A stretch of 64,000 bases of DNA from Mesaphorura yosii (GCA_009869945.1 WIXG01000247.1:1-64000); one strand, 5' to 3'. Positions 11,493 to 24,279 are shown, counted from the stretch's first letter. Numbers and translations are program-made. The notes: a model not told the origin generated them from the letters alone.

Positions 11493-12943
11493 CTAAACCG
11501 ATTTGCCAGGACCATGTCTCTCATGATGTAGAAGAACGTCTGGACGAAAGACGGATCCCAACTTCAACTTGGTAATGGAGAATGATTCTTTCATCATCTC
11601 CACACCTTTCTCAGAATTGAAGTCCGCCAAGAAACTTGCCAGACTCAGGAGAGAATTAAGGGAATCAGCGTGGTGGGTCTGCAAACCGAGGCCAGGTCCA
11701 CATCCGGAGTTTAGCAGCGAAACGTACTTGAGATGCTTGTGCCTTTCCAAAATCTGAGTGATTTGCTCCGACTCCATTACCAAATCCGTCGAGTATGAGA
11801 GTGTTGAGTTTCTAATTGGACAGGGAGGTCAAAATTTTACAAGATACGCTATAAAATTAAGTCAAGAGGGCAAGAGTCTTAAGTTGCCTCTGGAAGAAGT
11901 TCAGTATAGACACGAGCACCTCGTCGTCAGTCGCCAATTCGCAGTAGCTCATCTCCTTTGAATGCTGGAGGTACTCGAAATCGAAGGGATGGTACGAGTG
12001 CTCAATGTCCCACAAATTCAGTGATAGCACGGTCAGGTTTTGAAATTGGCACAGCGAATTATTGCAGAAGAATTTTGAGGACAGGTCGCTGGCGTCAACG
12101 ATGTTTAAGAGCAGGCACTTGAGTTTGGTTTGTTCCCGGATGAAGTCTTGCCAGATTGCACAGCGCGGGCAGGAAACTTCCGTGATCCTCTGTTCCAAAT
12201 TTTGTAGGCATACTTTCTTTAGAAAATCCTCTTTCTCGTTCGAGTTTAGCAGAGGGCTTGCTGCAAAGGTGTGAGAGCCAGTGCAGTACTCGTTGGTCCT
12301 TGTCTCCTGTTCGAAATCCAAATCAGTACATCTTCGGCCTTCCATTTCCACTTCGAGACTGCGCAGTGAGCGCCAGTGTGCTCCCACGAAGCGAGTGAGC
12401 CTGACGGAGTACGCTGACTGGTAGTTGTGTGCGTACGGGTTCATGAGTGAAATCCGTAAGTTTTCCAGCGTCTCGAATTTCTGGTTAAGCAGCGTGTCCA
12501 GGTTTTCCAGCATGAACCGCTCGATGCCCAGCTGAGGCACATGAAAGACGACTTGTAGCAACTTTAAATTGACCCACGCCAGCGGTGGAATTGGTCGTTC
12601 AAACACGTGGGACGTCAACGTGGCATCGTGCACCGAAGTGAATTTCCCGAGGGTGATGGATGTTTTGAATGTCAAATTTTGTAGCAGAAGTCTTTGGACT
12701 TGATCGTTGACGCAGTCTCCCCACGGAAGCTCGAAAGTGTCGTCGTCAACGAGCAGCAGGGACAGAGACGGAAACGGGATGCTCACGTCCCGAAGATGCT
12801 GGTGCTTTTTGTGTGATGGTCACGACGAAGCGGCCGACCACTTCGGATTCTAAACTCATCTGATTGCAGACCAAGTGAAAGTTCAGCAAATCACCGCCGC
12901 TCAAGAAGGAATAAATCTTTGCCCTTATCTGCAGTCGAGTCAT
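11493..12943 (-). pseudogene. F-box/leucine-rich-repeat-like gene with broken reading frame
   Basis: The frame starting at about 12943 has an F-box-like core: IRAKIYSFLSGGDLLNFHLVCNQ. It loses register near 12800 and continues from about 12786 to 11857 in another frame. That part (about 309 codons) is Leu-rich with LRR-like strands such as LKLLQVVFHV, LENLRISLMN, LRSLEVEMEG, LKCLLLNIVD and LTVLSLNLWD. It ends at a stop at 11857. Behind the stop, leucine-patterned relics (LNTLILDGFG, LKYVSLLNSG) occur in two frames down to 11493. No GT-AG intron of reasonable size bridges the breaks. In the family, F-box proteins recruit substrates to SCF ubiquitin ligases through the LRR. This could be a decayed member of an expanded family, or a real gene with assembly indels. 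An upstream open frame at 12955-13147 (MKTVKKSAAATCDALTSKCE...) may be its former N-terminus. Confidence 0.5.
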
Positions 12944-13547
12944 CGAAAGTTAACCTACACGTATCTAGGAATAAAACGGCTCAATTGCTCAATGATTCGC
13001 ACTTCGAACGGTAAAGTCATGAATATGAGCACTTCGTCCAAATTTGATCCATCTGCATCGAAATCTAATTGCATCGTCCCCGTCTCGCATTTACTCGTCA
13101 GGGCGTCGCAGGTGGCGGCGGCAGACTTCTTGACTGTTTTCATTTGAACGGGTTGTTTTCCTCGTGTGTCCGTAAACAAATAAATAAAATAGTTGGACAA
13201 ATGAAAAATGTCAACCCTCAGGCTTGAAACATTTTACGAGAAAAGTTTATTTCTGATCGTGATCACTGATCGTCTCTGATTCTCGGACCGGGCCGGGTCT
13301 GATACGGACGAGGGCAGAATTCCATTATGAAGTTTGATTACAGGTCGCCAAAGGGAAGGAGTTGCTATAACCAATGCAATGTTCAAAAAGTCATCCAAAG
13401 CGTTGTTCATGTTTAATCATTCATATCCATCTGAATTCGTAATTCTTGATTGCGAATACATAAAACATTCCTTTCGAGATTTAAATAGTTTATATAAAGT
13501 GTGAATAATTTTATAATTGAATCAATTTGTCCTAATCTGTACTACAG

Positions 13548-16500
13548 TTATTTGTAGACTACACAGTCCAGTTCCTTCTCAACTATCGCGCGGTACTCGT
13601 CAAAGCCGCCTTCAATTCGTTCGACTTTTCCATTTCCGCACACCCAAAGTTCCTTGCAAACGCTTCGAACCATGCGTTCGTCGTGAGAAACGAGTACCAC
13701 ACCACCCTGCAATTGTAAATTGCAATCGATAATTAAAGTAGTGCATGAAAAAGAGGTCTTTTATCTCGTCCGGGCGAGGCTTACCCCAAAATTATTGATG
13801 GCGACAGAAAGGGCTTCGATTGTTTCCACGTCCAAGTGATTTGTGGGCTCATCAAGGATTAAGAAATTCGGTTGAGGGTAACAAAGCTACAAATAAAAGT
13901 GATTTTCGTTCGAGGCTAGATAAAGGATGGTTTTCGGTTACTGCGTGGGTGCTAAGACTTACGCAAGTGAATGCAACTCGTGATTTTTGTCCTCCGCTTA
14001 GACTGTGCACTGATTGTAGCGCCAGTTCGCCTGAAATACCAAATCTTCCTAAATGCCTCCGATATTCTTCCACAGTACTGCCTAAGATTCATACAAGAAG
14101 AGCCAGTTCTCAGTGTCATTGTGACATAAAGTAAAATAGCACCATTTCCTCACACACGCAGAAACGTACCAGGAAATCTCTGCTGCAGTAACCCCACAGG
14201 AGTAATGTTCATTTCCAGCTGGTCCACGTGATGTTGACTAATAGAAAATCAAATCATTAGCACTAAAATCAATCTAACAGCTGAAGGAACGACTTACCTG
14301 AAGTAGCCGAATCGGATGCTTCGATGGGTGTGAACAAATCCCGATAATGGTTTCAAATCGCCAAGTATCAGCTTCAGGAGAGTTGTTTTGCCTGCACATC
14401 AGTCACGCGATAAAGATAAGTGAGCAATTAAGTGTGGCAATTAAAACATTGGTTTCATTACATACCAGCTCCATTCTCGCCTACAACACATATTCTAGAA
14501 TCACTGCTCGCGCTAAGGTTCACCTGAAACACAAGCAGACGCATATTACAAAGATTCATACTCAGCCTGAACTTATGTAGCTTTTTCAAATCTCACTTTG
14601 TTCAAAATTATAGCGTCCTTAGAATAGCCGAACACGAGTTCATCTAACTGCAAGACGGGTGGATTCAGTGGAGGAACATCTGGGAATCTGTCACCAAAAA
14701 ATCAAAACAAGTTAGACGGTAGATCAATCAGGATTGATTAACCAGCAGTAACTACCTCAAAACGACATCGCTTTCTCGCTCAACCGGCCTTAGCTCCGGA
14801 AGCCGCTCCAACATTTTAATTTTGCTCTGCACCAAAGAAGCTCTCTTCGCATTGTATCGAAACTTGTCGATGAATTCTTGAGTATGAGCTCGGAGCTGTT
14901 GCTGGGCTTCCCACTCCCTCTGCTGATTCTTTTGTCTCTCGACCTTAGTTTTAATGAAATTTCCATAATTGCCCTTGTAGGTGTCTATCGCTTGGTCGTG
15001 GAGATGAAGAATATCAGTCGCGACTTCGTCCAAAAAGTGCCTGTCGTGGGATACGACAAGAATCGTTGACTCCCACGTTTGAAGATAATTTTCTAACCAA
15101 ATAATTGCCTTGAGGTCCAACATCTACAAATATAAACATAACAATTTAGCATAAAGTCATAGCTTCCAGCCGAATTTCTAAATTAATTCGTATTTTAGAA
15201 TTACGTTAGTCGGTTCATCCAAAAGAAGAAGATCGGGCTTGGCGAAAAGAGCTCGGGCAAGTGCGAGACGCATTCTCCAACCACCGCTGAATGTTTTGGT
15301 CGCATTTTTCTGCTTTTCTGGTGGAAACCCAAGTCCATATAAAATTATTGACGCGATGGTTGGGGCTTTATCGGCTTCAATTGCGGAGAGATTGGCGTAA
15401 ACTTCAGAAAGTCTTTGAGTTGCTTCTGCTGTGTTTAAAGCTATCAGTTTTTTCTCTTCGGCGAGAAGTGCAGCTCGAACGGTATCTGCCTCAAGGACAG
15501 AGTCTAGGGCTACTGTATCATCACCAATGACTTCTTGTTCAACATGCAGTATAGTCACACCGGAGGGAATCTTCAGTTGGCCACTATGATTGAGAACAAA
15601 GCAAAAGCTGGTAAGTCATTGCTCGAAACACCTTGTTCAATTTCTGCACTTACGTTGCTATCATTTTTAGAAGTGTTGTCTTTCCGAGCCCATTTTTTCC
15701 GACAAAACCATACCTGTAACAAAAAATCAGGATCACAATTCGATCATCCGATTTCTAATCTCAATGGCTTACCGTCTTCCGTACGCTAATGTGATGCTTG
15801 CACCTTGGATTAAGACTCTGAAATGTACAAGGTTATTGATTGGAGAAAGGCATAAAGGTGAAAAACTCGGATTTAAACTAATGTGCTCACTTTTCGCCGA
15901 ACGCTATGTCAAAATTCTCGATCTTGATGTCTTGGTTTCTATTCACAACTTGTCCTTTGCTTTCAAGTTTGCTTTCCTTTTTCGAAATCACCTAAAAATT
16001 GCAAATGAAGAGTTAAGTTTCTGTTACTTGTCGTGCGCTGCATGGCTTGTCAAATTGAGCCTTCCACAACCTGTGCCGCAGTCGCCTGGCAATCCATGTC
16101 CAATATGTTCATCGTCTTTGGTTTCTCATCCCGTTGTTCCTTCTTTTGGAGAATTTTGGCTTCAGCCTTTTGAAGTTTCTTTTGATCGACATTTCGAAGA
16201 CCGTCATCCTTCGCTCCGTTTAGCCAAATTGAAGAAACGTCAGCAGCTGGAGTGACCAGAGAGCTCATTTGCATTGGGGCAGCCAATGCACGGATCCCAT
16301 TTCTAGGATTGTTCACTTTTAATCCTAGGATATCCCAAATAGTGTAGCATACATTCCTAAATACAAGGGCGATTATACTAACGCTGCGACATTCACTAAG
16401 ATTTTTAAGATAAGTAACCACAAACTGAACAAACCTTATGTCTTCTTCCGTTATAGAAGGTGGAGCTACTCCCAGTCTAGAAAAATTAATCAGATCAGCC

Positions 16501-16761
16501 TGATCAGTCACGAGACGAAGACTGACAATTACAACAATGCTTGAACTTACAGTAATTCGCCAATTGCATCGTGGATCTCATCCGGACATTCAAAATCGTC
16601 TTTGCCCACAGTCAATACGTCTAAAATCACCACGAAAGTTTATTCGTAAGTTTCTTATGAGTAATGGAGATTTAACTCAAAAGTCTACCTGCAACGTATG
16701 AAAAAATATCTTCGTTAATAGCAGGGCAGGTTTCTTTGATTAGTTTCTCGCAGGTCTCCAT
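13548..16761 (-). CDS. Abcf3: ATP-binding cassette subfamily F member 3 (GCN20-like)
   Basis: This is a soluble twin-ATPase of the ABC-F family. Family members act on ribosomes and in GCN2/eIF2 signalling; the exact role here is inferred. About 16 short exons join in phase, from ATG 16759-16761 ([20 protein letters not shown]) to TAA 13548-13550. The N-terminal region includes [14 protein letters not shown], typical of ABCF3. The first cassette has Walker [10 protein letters not shown], signature [16 protein letters not shown] and Walker [10 protein letters not shown], followed by the switch His in [12 protein letters not shown] charged linker ([20 protein letters not shown]) follows. The second cassette has [31 protein letters not shown] and LVSHDERMV. 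All catalytic motifs are intact. No transmembrane segment is present, as expected. It lies downstream of TYW1 on the same strand, but the two are separate genes with TYW1's polyA signal between them. Confidence 0.96.
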
Positions 16762-17138
16762 TTGTCCTGAAAAAGAAACAATATTCCTAAATAGAATGCA
16801 ACCTCCACGCATATGCCGAACGTTTAAACTCACCTGCAATCAGCTACGAAACTAAATAAATCCAATATCAGCTACTCAGTCAGGCGAATTAACCTTAGGC
16901 CTCGATGGTCTGATAGCTAAGTTAACGATATAAATCAACTGGTTGGATTACCTCACAAATGAATTTGAACCAGCAAATTTTCTTGTAAGACAGACCTTTT
17001 GATGTGACTAATCGAAAGCAGTGAACGGCACCTGTTTGAATTTTTATTTCGCGGTCTGTGACCGTATGTAAGAAGGGTTTCACAAAAATGTTATCGGAGT
17101 CCGCTTCGAAGACGGAAACGGCAAATTCCAAGTGCTAA

Positions 17139-17144
17139 TTTATT
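17139..17144 (-). terminator. polyadenylation signal (AATAAA) of Tyw1
   Basis: AATAAA on the minus strand lies 215 nt behind the TYW1 stop codon and before the ABCF3 start. Confidence 0.5.
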
Positions 17145-17358
17145 GGTCTCAATAAGTGTGATCAAATGATCATGCAATTAGTTTCATTTTAACAAATGAA
17201 CAAGCTTCTCGCAAAGGTACTCTGTTTATTCATTCTACAACAACAAATAACACTTACTTTTACAGCCAGAAGGTGAAGACACAATTGCTGAGTTGAAAGT
17301 TGAATCTTAAAGACTAATTTTGAACCACTTCTGGAAGCACCCGATCAATGCAATTAAG

Positions 17359-20034
17359 TTAACAACCGGAAATGTCTTTTGTTCCATTCTTCCTTTGCCA
17401 ACGCGTTTCGCCAGGATCAAAGCCCCGTTCCACACTTCCTACAACTGCCCATGACGGAGTCTTTTCCATGTAGTCCTAAAATCATAAACCATTTATATCA
17501 TGAAGAAATGTTAAGCAACTTGTGTTCATTGCCAATCCATTAAATTCTAGCTTACCAGTGCGGTAAATTGCTGTCCGTCCTCCTCGAATCTTCGCACAAG
17601 TTCATGAAATCTGTCGTAGTTTATCCACGTATGCCATTCACCATCCACGTTGAACTAAATTTTGAATTTCCAGACCAATCAAACGCGTGCACAAAATGGC
17701 GACGCATGGCTTCCATTAAAAAACGTACCTTTTTATTAGCAAGGAGGACGCAATTTGAGTGTTCGTGCTCACAAGCCAGCTGATACGCTGGGATGTAAGA
17801 AGCTAACTTGAGCGAAAACTCAACAACTTCATTATGCCAAGGTACATTTTCCATTGTAAGTGCGCTGGCCTTCGAGGTTCCACAGTAAGTGACGCCTTTG
17901 ATCTCAATGAAATCTGGGCTTCCAAGCTCGACAAGTTTTGCATAGTTTTCTAATTCTTGAACGTTGTATCCTTTTACGAGAGTCAGTCGATACACGGTTC
18001 GCTGACCCTTCAATTGCCAGAGAATACTGTGTAATAACCTCGCCTGTGCTCATAAGAAAGAAGTTGATTACCTTATCTCGTAGAGCCTTCAAGCTGTCAA
18101 GGAATCGCTCCCAAAAGTCGCGAAATAGTGGGCGGTCAATTTTCTTCAGGCTTTCTTTCGTGGATGCATCCACGCTAACGTACAGCTGAGTAACTGGAGA
18201 TAAGTTTGTAATTGCATCCGGGAATTGGGCGTTTGTGACTAAAAAGGTGGAAATTTTCTTCTCGTGGAGTAGCTTAATTAACTGACATATTTGAGGATAC
18301 ATGATTGGCTCTCCGACTAGGGACAAGGCACAATGGCGGGCATGCAACCCTTCCTGAATTCTTTCTGGAGACACTCCAGGAACGCCTATTAAATTCAAAA
18401 CATGAACATAGGACGTGGTCAGGTTGTGGGTAATCACCGTTTTATAACATACCTTGAAATTCCTTAATCATCTTGTAGTGATTCTTTAAAGCACCCTCCA
18501 CAATTTCTTCTGCCTCATCCATTTTCCATTTCCACTCCGTCCCAACAGGATTTGAGTGGTGTCTCCAGCAAAATACGCATTTATTTGCGCAAGCTAAGCT
18601 ATAAAACAAATCAGAAATTGAAACATCACTTCATTTCTTGATAACATTGGAATTGGTTGAAGAAAGACGAATACAACAATCAACACTCACCTTGGTGTCG
18701 CTTCCATGCACTGATGACTAGCGATTCCATAAAATGTGTGCTTGTAGCATCCCCCGCGTCCGCGGAGCATTGCCTGTGAAGGCCGATAAAAGATAGTTAA
18801 CATTAAACTGGGTGCTAACTAGCATTATTTGAAACTACTTTCGCTCACGCACTTTCGTCCAACGGCAAAGTTTGACACCAGAATGGGATCCAATCAATTT
18901 ATAACCTTGTTTTGACAAAACTTGGCGCAGCTCTGGCGTCACCATCTCTTTCAAAATACCATTTTTCTTTTCTTCCGTAATTTTTTGCTTGGCGGTCTTC
19001 ACGACCTTCCCAAGATCTTCCAAATCAACTAAGCCATTTGATTTCGCAGTGTTCTTGCTTCCACTTGACTCGTTATCTACTTCGTCTTCGGATGATGACT
19101 CAATTAAATCTTCTGATTGCTTTGGAGCAGTTCGGTTTTCATCAAATTGCTTCAACACTTTCCCAGTCACCATAAAGTGGATGAAATGATTTTTCCAATC
19201 TTCGAAATCTGCAAACGACCCTTCTGACTTGGACTCGGCAGTGTTCTCGTTACCAAATCCAGTTGGAAAAACTTCAACTGCGCCCAATTCGTGCATGTTC
19301 AGCTCGAGGTCTTTGGCAACCTGAAAGCAGCAAGCACAGTACTTACTACCATCTGGCAATATAATTCGACTGACAATAGTATACCTTGTTATAATTCTCT
19401 CCATACACTGAGTTTCCAAGTCCGAAGATCGCGAAGTTAATTTTACGCAAGTGCGATTTGGAGACCCGAAAATCGTTCGCATGTTCATCTAAGCTTTTGA
19501 AAAACCACGAAGTCTTATCTGGAGGTTTTCCGCCTTCGTACGTTGCGACGATGAATATGCAATACGTAGAATCTGTGACTCTCGACTTTTGCATGTCGAC
19601 TAAGGTTTCCACTTCAAGATTTGACAACGACGTTACCGTCGTATGGACCTCGTCTTTGACTTTGGTAAGCAGTTCATGCCGAAGTTGTTCCGCAAAAATC
19701 TAGATTTTACATGAAGCCGTTGCATGGAGATTAGTAAAAAGGAAATTGCTTCAAATTAAAAAAAGGGGCCTTTTATTACCTGTGCAGTTCCAGTCTGCGT
19801 GGCGTAATATATTTTGATGTGTTTAGTCGGATTGGTCCTAATCTTTGGTCTTCTCTCGTTTGCAAAACCCATGCGCTGGTCAAAATCTGGCATAATGCGG
19901 GTGATAGCAGTCCGAAACAGGAGTATGGCCAGTGAAAATCCAATAGCAAATAACGACGAAGCCAACATGTACACGTAGGAAAGAATCGCTTTAAAGTTGC
20001 CCCAGTACGTGCGGATTTCCTCGACGAAAAACAT
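17359..20034 (-). CDS. Tyw1: TYW1: 4-demethylwyosine synthase (flavodoxin plus radical SAM)
   Basis: This is the second enzyme of wybutosine formation at G37 of tRNA-Phe; it condenses m1G with a two-carbon unit from pyruvate. The first in-frame ATG is at 20032-20034 (MFFVEEIRTYWGNFK). A hydrophobic segment follows (AILSYVYMLASSLFAIGFSL), a possible membrane anchor. A flavodoxin-like FMN domain comes next: YYATQTGTAQ, VATYEGGKPPD and FAIFGLGNSVYGENYNK. After an acidic Ser/Glu-rich linker the radical-SAM domain begins. The CxxxCxxC iron-sulfur motif is ACANKCVFCWRHH, followed by ALSLVGEPIMYP and LYVSVDASTKESLKKIDRP. The C-terminus is PSWAVVGSVERGFDPGETRW, with stop TAA 17359-17361. About nine exons are separated by short introns. 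All key motifs are present. Drosophila lacks wybutosine, so this gene argues against a fly. Confidence 0.95.
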
Positions 20035-21019
20035 CTTATCTTCAGGTTTGTCCAAGTTTTTGCATTCACAAATAGAATTCAGCAATCAGCACATCAGTCC
20101 TTTCTTCATAGCAGTGCTACAAATAAACGCATTTCATAATTACTACACTGTTTAAGTAAAAGTGAAGCCGGTACTGGCAAATGCTGCATTAACTGCTTAA
20201 TGGCCAGTGCACATCTTCTTCTCTTGTCCTCTGAAGAATCCAGACTCCTGTGAACGTTGAAGTTGGTACTGCTTAGGGCAAAAACAGTAGTTGCAATTTG
20301 TGATTAATTAACCGTTCTCCACTTCAAATATAAACAAGCTTCTAATTCCGCACTTTGGCGAGCTCACGTGTATGTGAGGATTCTCACTTGCCGGCCTCTC
20401 TTCAGCAAAAGAAGCAACACATGAGAACAAGCACATAACAAAGGAACCATCCACAATACAATGCACATTAATCATCATCGTTCATGGTCAATTAGTCAAT
20501 TTCAGCGAAATCCCGACCATGTCTACATCACCACATCTGACCAGTGAGACAAGGTGAAGTGTTGGTGGTGGTTACTTGGTTGCTGAGGCCCAGCTGGATG
20601 GAATATTTGCAATCCAACGAGTCCATTAAATGGACTTATTATCTGATTATTCGAAAATGCCAAATACCACAACCATAGAGGAAGATGGGAAATTGGGCCA
20701 TTTCGCTCTAATTTCAGTTTATGTTAGTTTAGGGGCTATTAGGCTAAGTTCAATTCGGAAGTAAGGCGTGGATTAAAGAATTTCCAAGGAATTTAGATCA
20801 AGCAAAGCACAAAGCGCATGACAAAAGGTAACATTACTGCTAACGAATGAACCATGCCATCAACAAAATCAGTCTCAAAAGAGAACGCGAAGGAGTTGCC
20901 AGCAGATGCTAAGCAAACGGAGGAAGAATTGGATTGAATACTTGTTTAACATGATTAATGATAAGTTATCATTTGGTCACGGTACGGCTCTGAATTCAAT
21001 CTGTTAAATGATGTTTCAG
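20035..21019. other. region between divergent Tyw1 and the unknown + strand gene
   Basis: Probably carries the promoters of both genes. On the + strand an ATG at 20854 in good context opens a 27-codon frame (MPSTKSVSKENAKELPADAK then QTEEELD). It is in the same reading phase as the following gene but ends at a TGA at 20935-20937 with no usable donor before it. It may be a former or mis-assembled first exon. Confidence 0.4.
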
Positions 21020-22722
21020 GAAATCTCCCAGGAGCTCCCAGCACCGTCACCAAATATGATCCGAGCCAATCAGAATCGCTTGCTTCTAGTGTAAAGCGTC
21101 GAACCCTGTCCACTGCAAAGGCAAGGTCGGTTGGTGAACGCACTTCAGCCCCGCCGCCCAAGAAGTCGGAGTTCCTCATCGTCGTCGCGAAGTGCACAGA
21201 CTGCAGCGTCTGCGTCGCCAAAGAGCACATTTCCCAAGAAGCCACCATAACCAAATATGAATCAATTCGTCAGACGGCAGAATCTGCCCCATCGCCATCG
21301 CATATTCCTTTCTGGCTTCAACCCCCGCCAAATGAACCGAAAAGCTCTTCTTCTGAGTCCTCGACCAGTGGCCATTTATTGGAGCCTGAAGTAGCCAATA
21401 TTCCAGTTCTCAGTCCAAATAAAGGCGCCGAACTGTTAAGACGGGAACTACGAGCCACTGCACACGCTTAATACGATGCGAATAAGACAGAAACTCGAAA
21501 ACGAAACCTCCGACGGAACTGTGAAGAAGAAGAAGGCATTTCGAAGGTGCCAATTCTTGAGAAAATGTTGAAAACGACAATGAGTTTTGCTCCTGGCGAA
21601 AACCATCACCCAAGCATTATCGGAGGCCCGGATGATCCACCATACTTGTTTATGAAACCAGGAAACAAATTCATGCCCATCAAAGTACTTAGAAAGGAAT
21701 CTGAAGACGACCTGGGTCCGAGGATCCTTTCGCCATCGTTTAGTTTGGATTGGCCAAGCGAAGCATCGCCACTTCTTTACAGAGCACACCTGAACATTCT
21801 GGTTGCCTATCTGAACTACAACATCTTGAAGGAGGATGAAGCGGCAGGTGTTGGCCGAAATCGAATAGCAGCTGGGGTTTGTGGCCGAAACTTGAGCATT
21901 TCTTGCGCGGCCGCGTACGGACAGTCACCATACATGTCCAGTCCACCCAAAGTGAAGTCGCAGGCGTCACAAGTTGAAACTGTGAACGACATGATTGAGG
22001 TCGAAATTCGTAAAGAAAACGAACTGGACGAACACAACCAGCCCAAAGTGAAAGTGGTGCTGCGTCACCGCGGTTCGATCGCACCGTCAAAGGATGCGAA
22101 AGATATTGAAGAGGGTAGAAAGGTGTGGATCGAAGGAAACGAGGAGGTGACAGTAATTCCGTTCGTCGACGAGCATGACTTGGACGAGAACGGGAAGACG
22201 AAGGTCAAGCGAATGAGGGTGCGCAAAACCATCGACAAGACGATTGTTCCAAGCTCGTCGAAGGCGTCAAAAGCCGGTGAGAAAGGGCGGCCGCAGCAGC
22301 GTGTCACCCTCGCTCAGCCTACAGATCCCGAAAGCTTCTACGCGGACGACGAAGAGGCGAACTTGAGAGACGTGCCTTTGACGGAGGAGGAGCTGGAACG
22401 GCTGTGCGAATTCCAGAGGAATGTTTCCATCCAGTGCGAAATCGAGATCATCGAGGGCTCACTGGATTTGGGAGAAGTGGTGCGAAGATCGTTCCGTATG
22501 TATTCACGTGGTGGATTCTCGTCAGTTCACTCTATGCAACAAGCGTCGATGAAGGCGTCACTTCTTCACGATGAACTGTCTGGGCAAAAGGACGACGGAA
22601 CGCGACTGGGAAAAGAGGAGAAAAAGGCACCGGAGAATCACGAGAAGAAGCAAATTGACGAACCGGAGCCAAAACTCACACCTGCTCGACCTCCCGGCAA
22701 TACCTCAAAGAAACAAGGCTGA
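21020..22722 (+). CDS. unrecognised charged, low-complexity protein; frame interrupted by one in-frame TAA
   Basis: I do not recognise this protein. An acceptor-like TTTCAG precedes 21020. From there one frame runs to the stop at 22720-22722 with a single interruption, TAA at 21469-21471. Before the TAA lie about 150 codons rich in Ser, Pro and Lys; after it about 416 codons. The first ATG after the stop is at 21565 and would give 386 residues (MLKTTMSFAPGENHHPSII...). The second half is highly charged, with KVKVVLRHRG, EEVTVIPFVDEHDLDENGK, and LTEEELERLCEFQRNVSIQC near the end. The C-terminus is lysine- and proline-rich (KKQIDEPEPKLTPARPPG). There are no transmembrane helices. Upstream exons are not resolved. 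It may be a lineage-specific nuclear or cytoskeletal protein, or a pseudogene. Confidence 0.5.
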
Positions 22723-24279
22723 GCAGGTACAAAATTTAGACTGATTTCGATAAAAGTTTTAAAATTAAGAGATTACAACCGCCCGCATTAAAAATCTCAA
22801 TACACAGATTTATTTACAATTCGAAAGCAAAAGTACAGAGATAATAGTCAAAGAATTACAAAAACATTTGCCTTTGATTTTCTGTTTTCTTGACCTTGGC
22901 TTGGATGTCGTTAATCAACGCACGGCAAGACGGCAACGTTCGAAAAATACGATACGATGAAACACACAGCAATAGCCTGCAACAATCGATCAATGATAGT
23001 TACAAAGTAAATGAGAATATGAAAGTTTCCAGAAATGCATTCTGAAATGGTGCACCTTCGTAATTAAAGCTAAAACCGGTACAGTTGCTACAATTTAAGT
23101 AGGATATGACTTACAAATATGTAATGTACATTTTACTTAAGCTCAACACGCTCTACACAATTTATTCTATAAATCTTCACTAATCTCAACAAACCAGCTG
23201 GTAGGTACTCATTTTCTCCCCAAATCGTTCAAACACACGCCAGTCATCGATCAACCAATCACACTTTATCGTCTAACCTTAATTTATGGTTCCATCAACG
23301 AAATTACGCTTTCGCCATGCATTTAGCATTAATGGCATGAAATTGCAATCCGATGAGGAATTATTGTCTTGTTTGCAGTTGTATTACACCACCCTCAGTG
23401 CAATGCAATACGATTCGTCCATCATTTACTCGTATTGTCTTGTTTTCATCCCACTACACCTAGTAATTATTGTTCTAATATTTAATACAACGCAATTTAC
23501 AAGTTGCAATATTACTTTAATACACTTCAAGTGACAAAGGAATTATGCACTGATTTCTTTACCTAACTAATGTGATTTTGGCTGCCTTTTCTGCAAAAGT
23601 ACCTAAAATGGCTAACACTTTTAGTAAAATGGACAGAAATCGACAGAAGTACATCGGCAATTATTGTCCTACATTTACAGTATTGTCGACGTAGTTAATA
23701 TTGTCCACGCTTCCCGTGCCGTAATTAATTACTGGCTCTTTTTATTGTCAAGCACAGCGCCTTACTCTAAATATCTTAATGTAAATGTAATATGGCAATA
23801 CTTTTAGTAGCGGTAGCTTTCATTCATTACGTTCGATTCAGCTCGTCATTTAGTCTGCGTAACTAGGATTCTATTAAGCACGACTCGCACGCACGCACGC
23901 ATTCACAGGCACTCGTAAAGCCTATTTTCAATATTCACAATTTGGTTACCCTTTTCTCGTCTCAACGACAAGAAAAGAAAACGTACTTAAATTCACATTA
24001 CGTTAATCACGCACTAATTAGCACGATTAAATAATTAATCTCTTAGCTTAACTTCATTTTTTGACGAGTTTCAATTGAGTACGAAGTGTGTATTGTCAAA
24101 TATTTCCTGCTGACGCTTTATTGTCACAGGTGCCCAATGAATTATTGTTACCAGTTGCTCTTTGAGTAATGCTTGCTTAATTATAAAATATTTATGTCAC
24201 CCAATATTCGGTATTCTGTATAAATAATAGGAGCATAAGTAAGCGCACGCGTACGTAGGAAATGATGATTAAATATTCC
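22723..24279. other. AT-rich convergent 3' flanks (no gene seen)
   Basis: This stretch lies between the ends of the unknown + strand gene and the minus-strand Skeletor gene. It is AT-rich and repeatedly contains ATTGTC/AATTATTG-like words between 23360 and 24320. It probably contains the Skeletor 3' UTR. I see no exon. Confidence 0.5.

Noticed and set aside
16922-17131. 69-codon minus-strand frame between TYW1 and ABCF3
   Set aside because: Lies in the TYW1 3' flank/ABCF3 5' flank, overlaps the likely TYW1 polyA region, and has no recognisable feature.
17199-17310. Possible two-exon + strand micro-gene (MNKLLAK joined to PEGEDTIAELKVES)
   Set aside because: Good splice-like borders and a faint ubiquitin-like pattern, but only 21 residues and opposite the TYW1 3' UTR; too little to support a gene.
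21740-22307. Minus-strand frames opposite the unknown charged protein
   Set aside because: Antisense shadows; the plus frame is much longer and has the charged composition of a real protein.
22723-24279. Recurrent ATTGTC-like words suggesting a dispersed repeat
   Set aside because: The spacing is irregular and the words are short; AT-rich composition explains them without a defined repeat unit.
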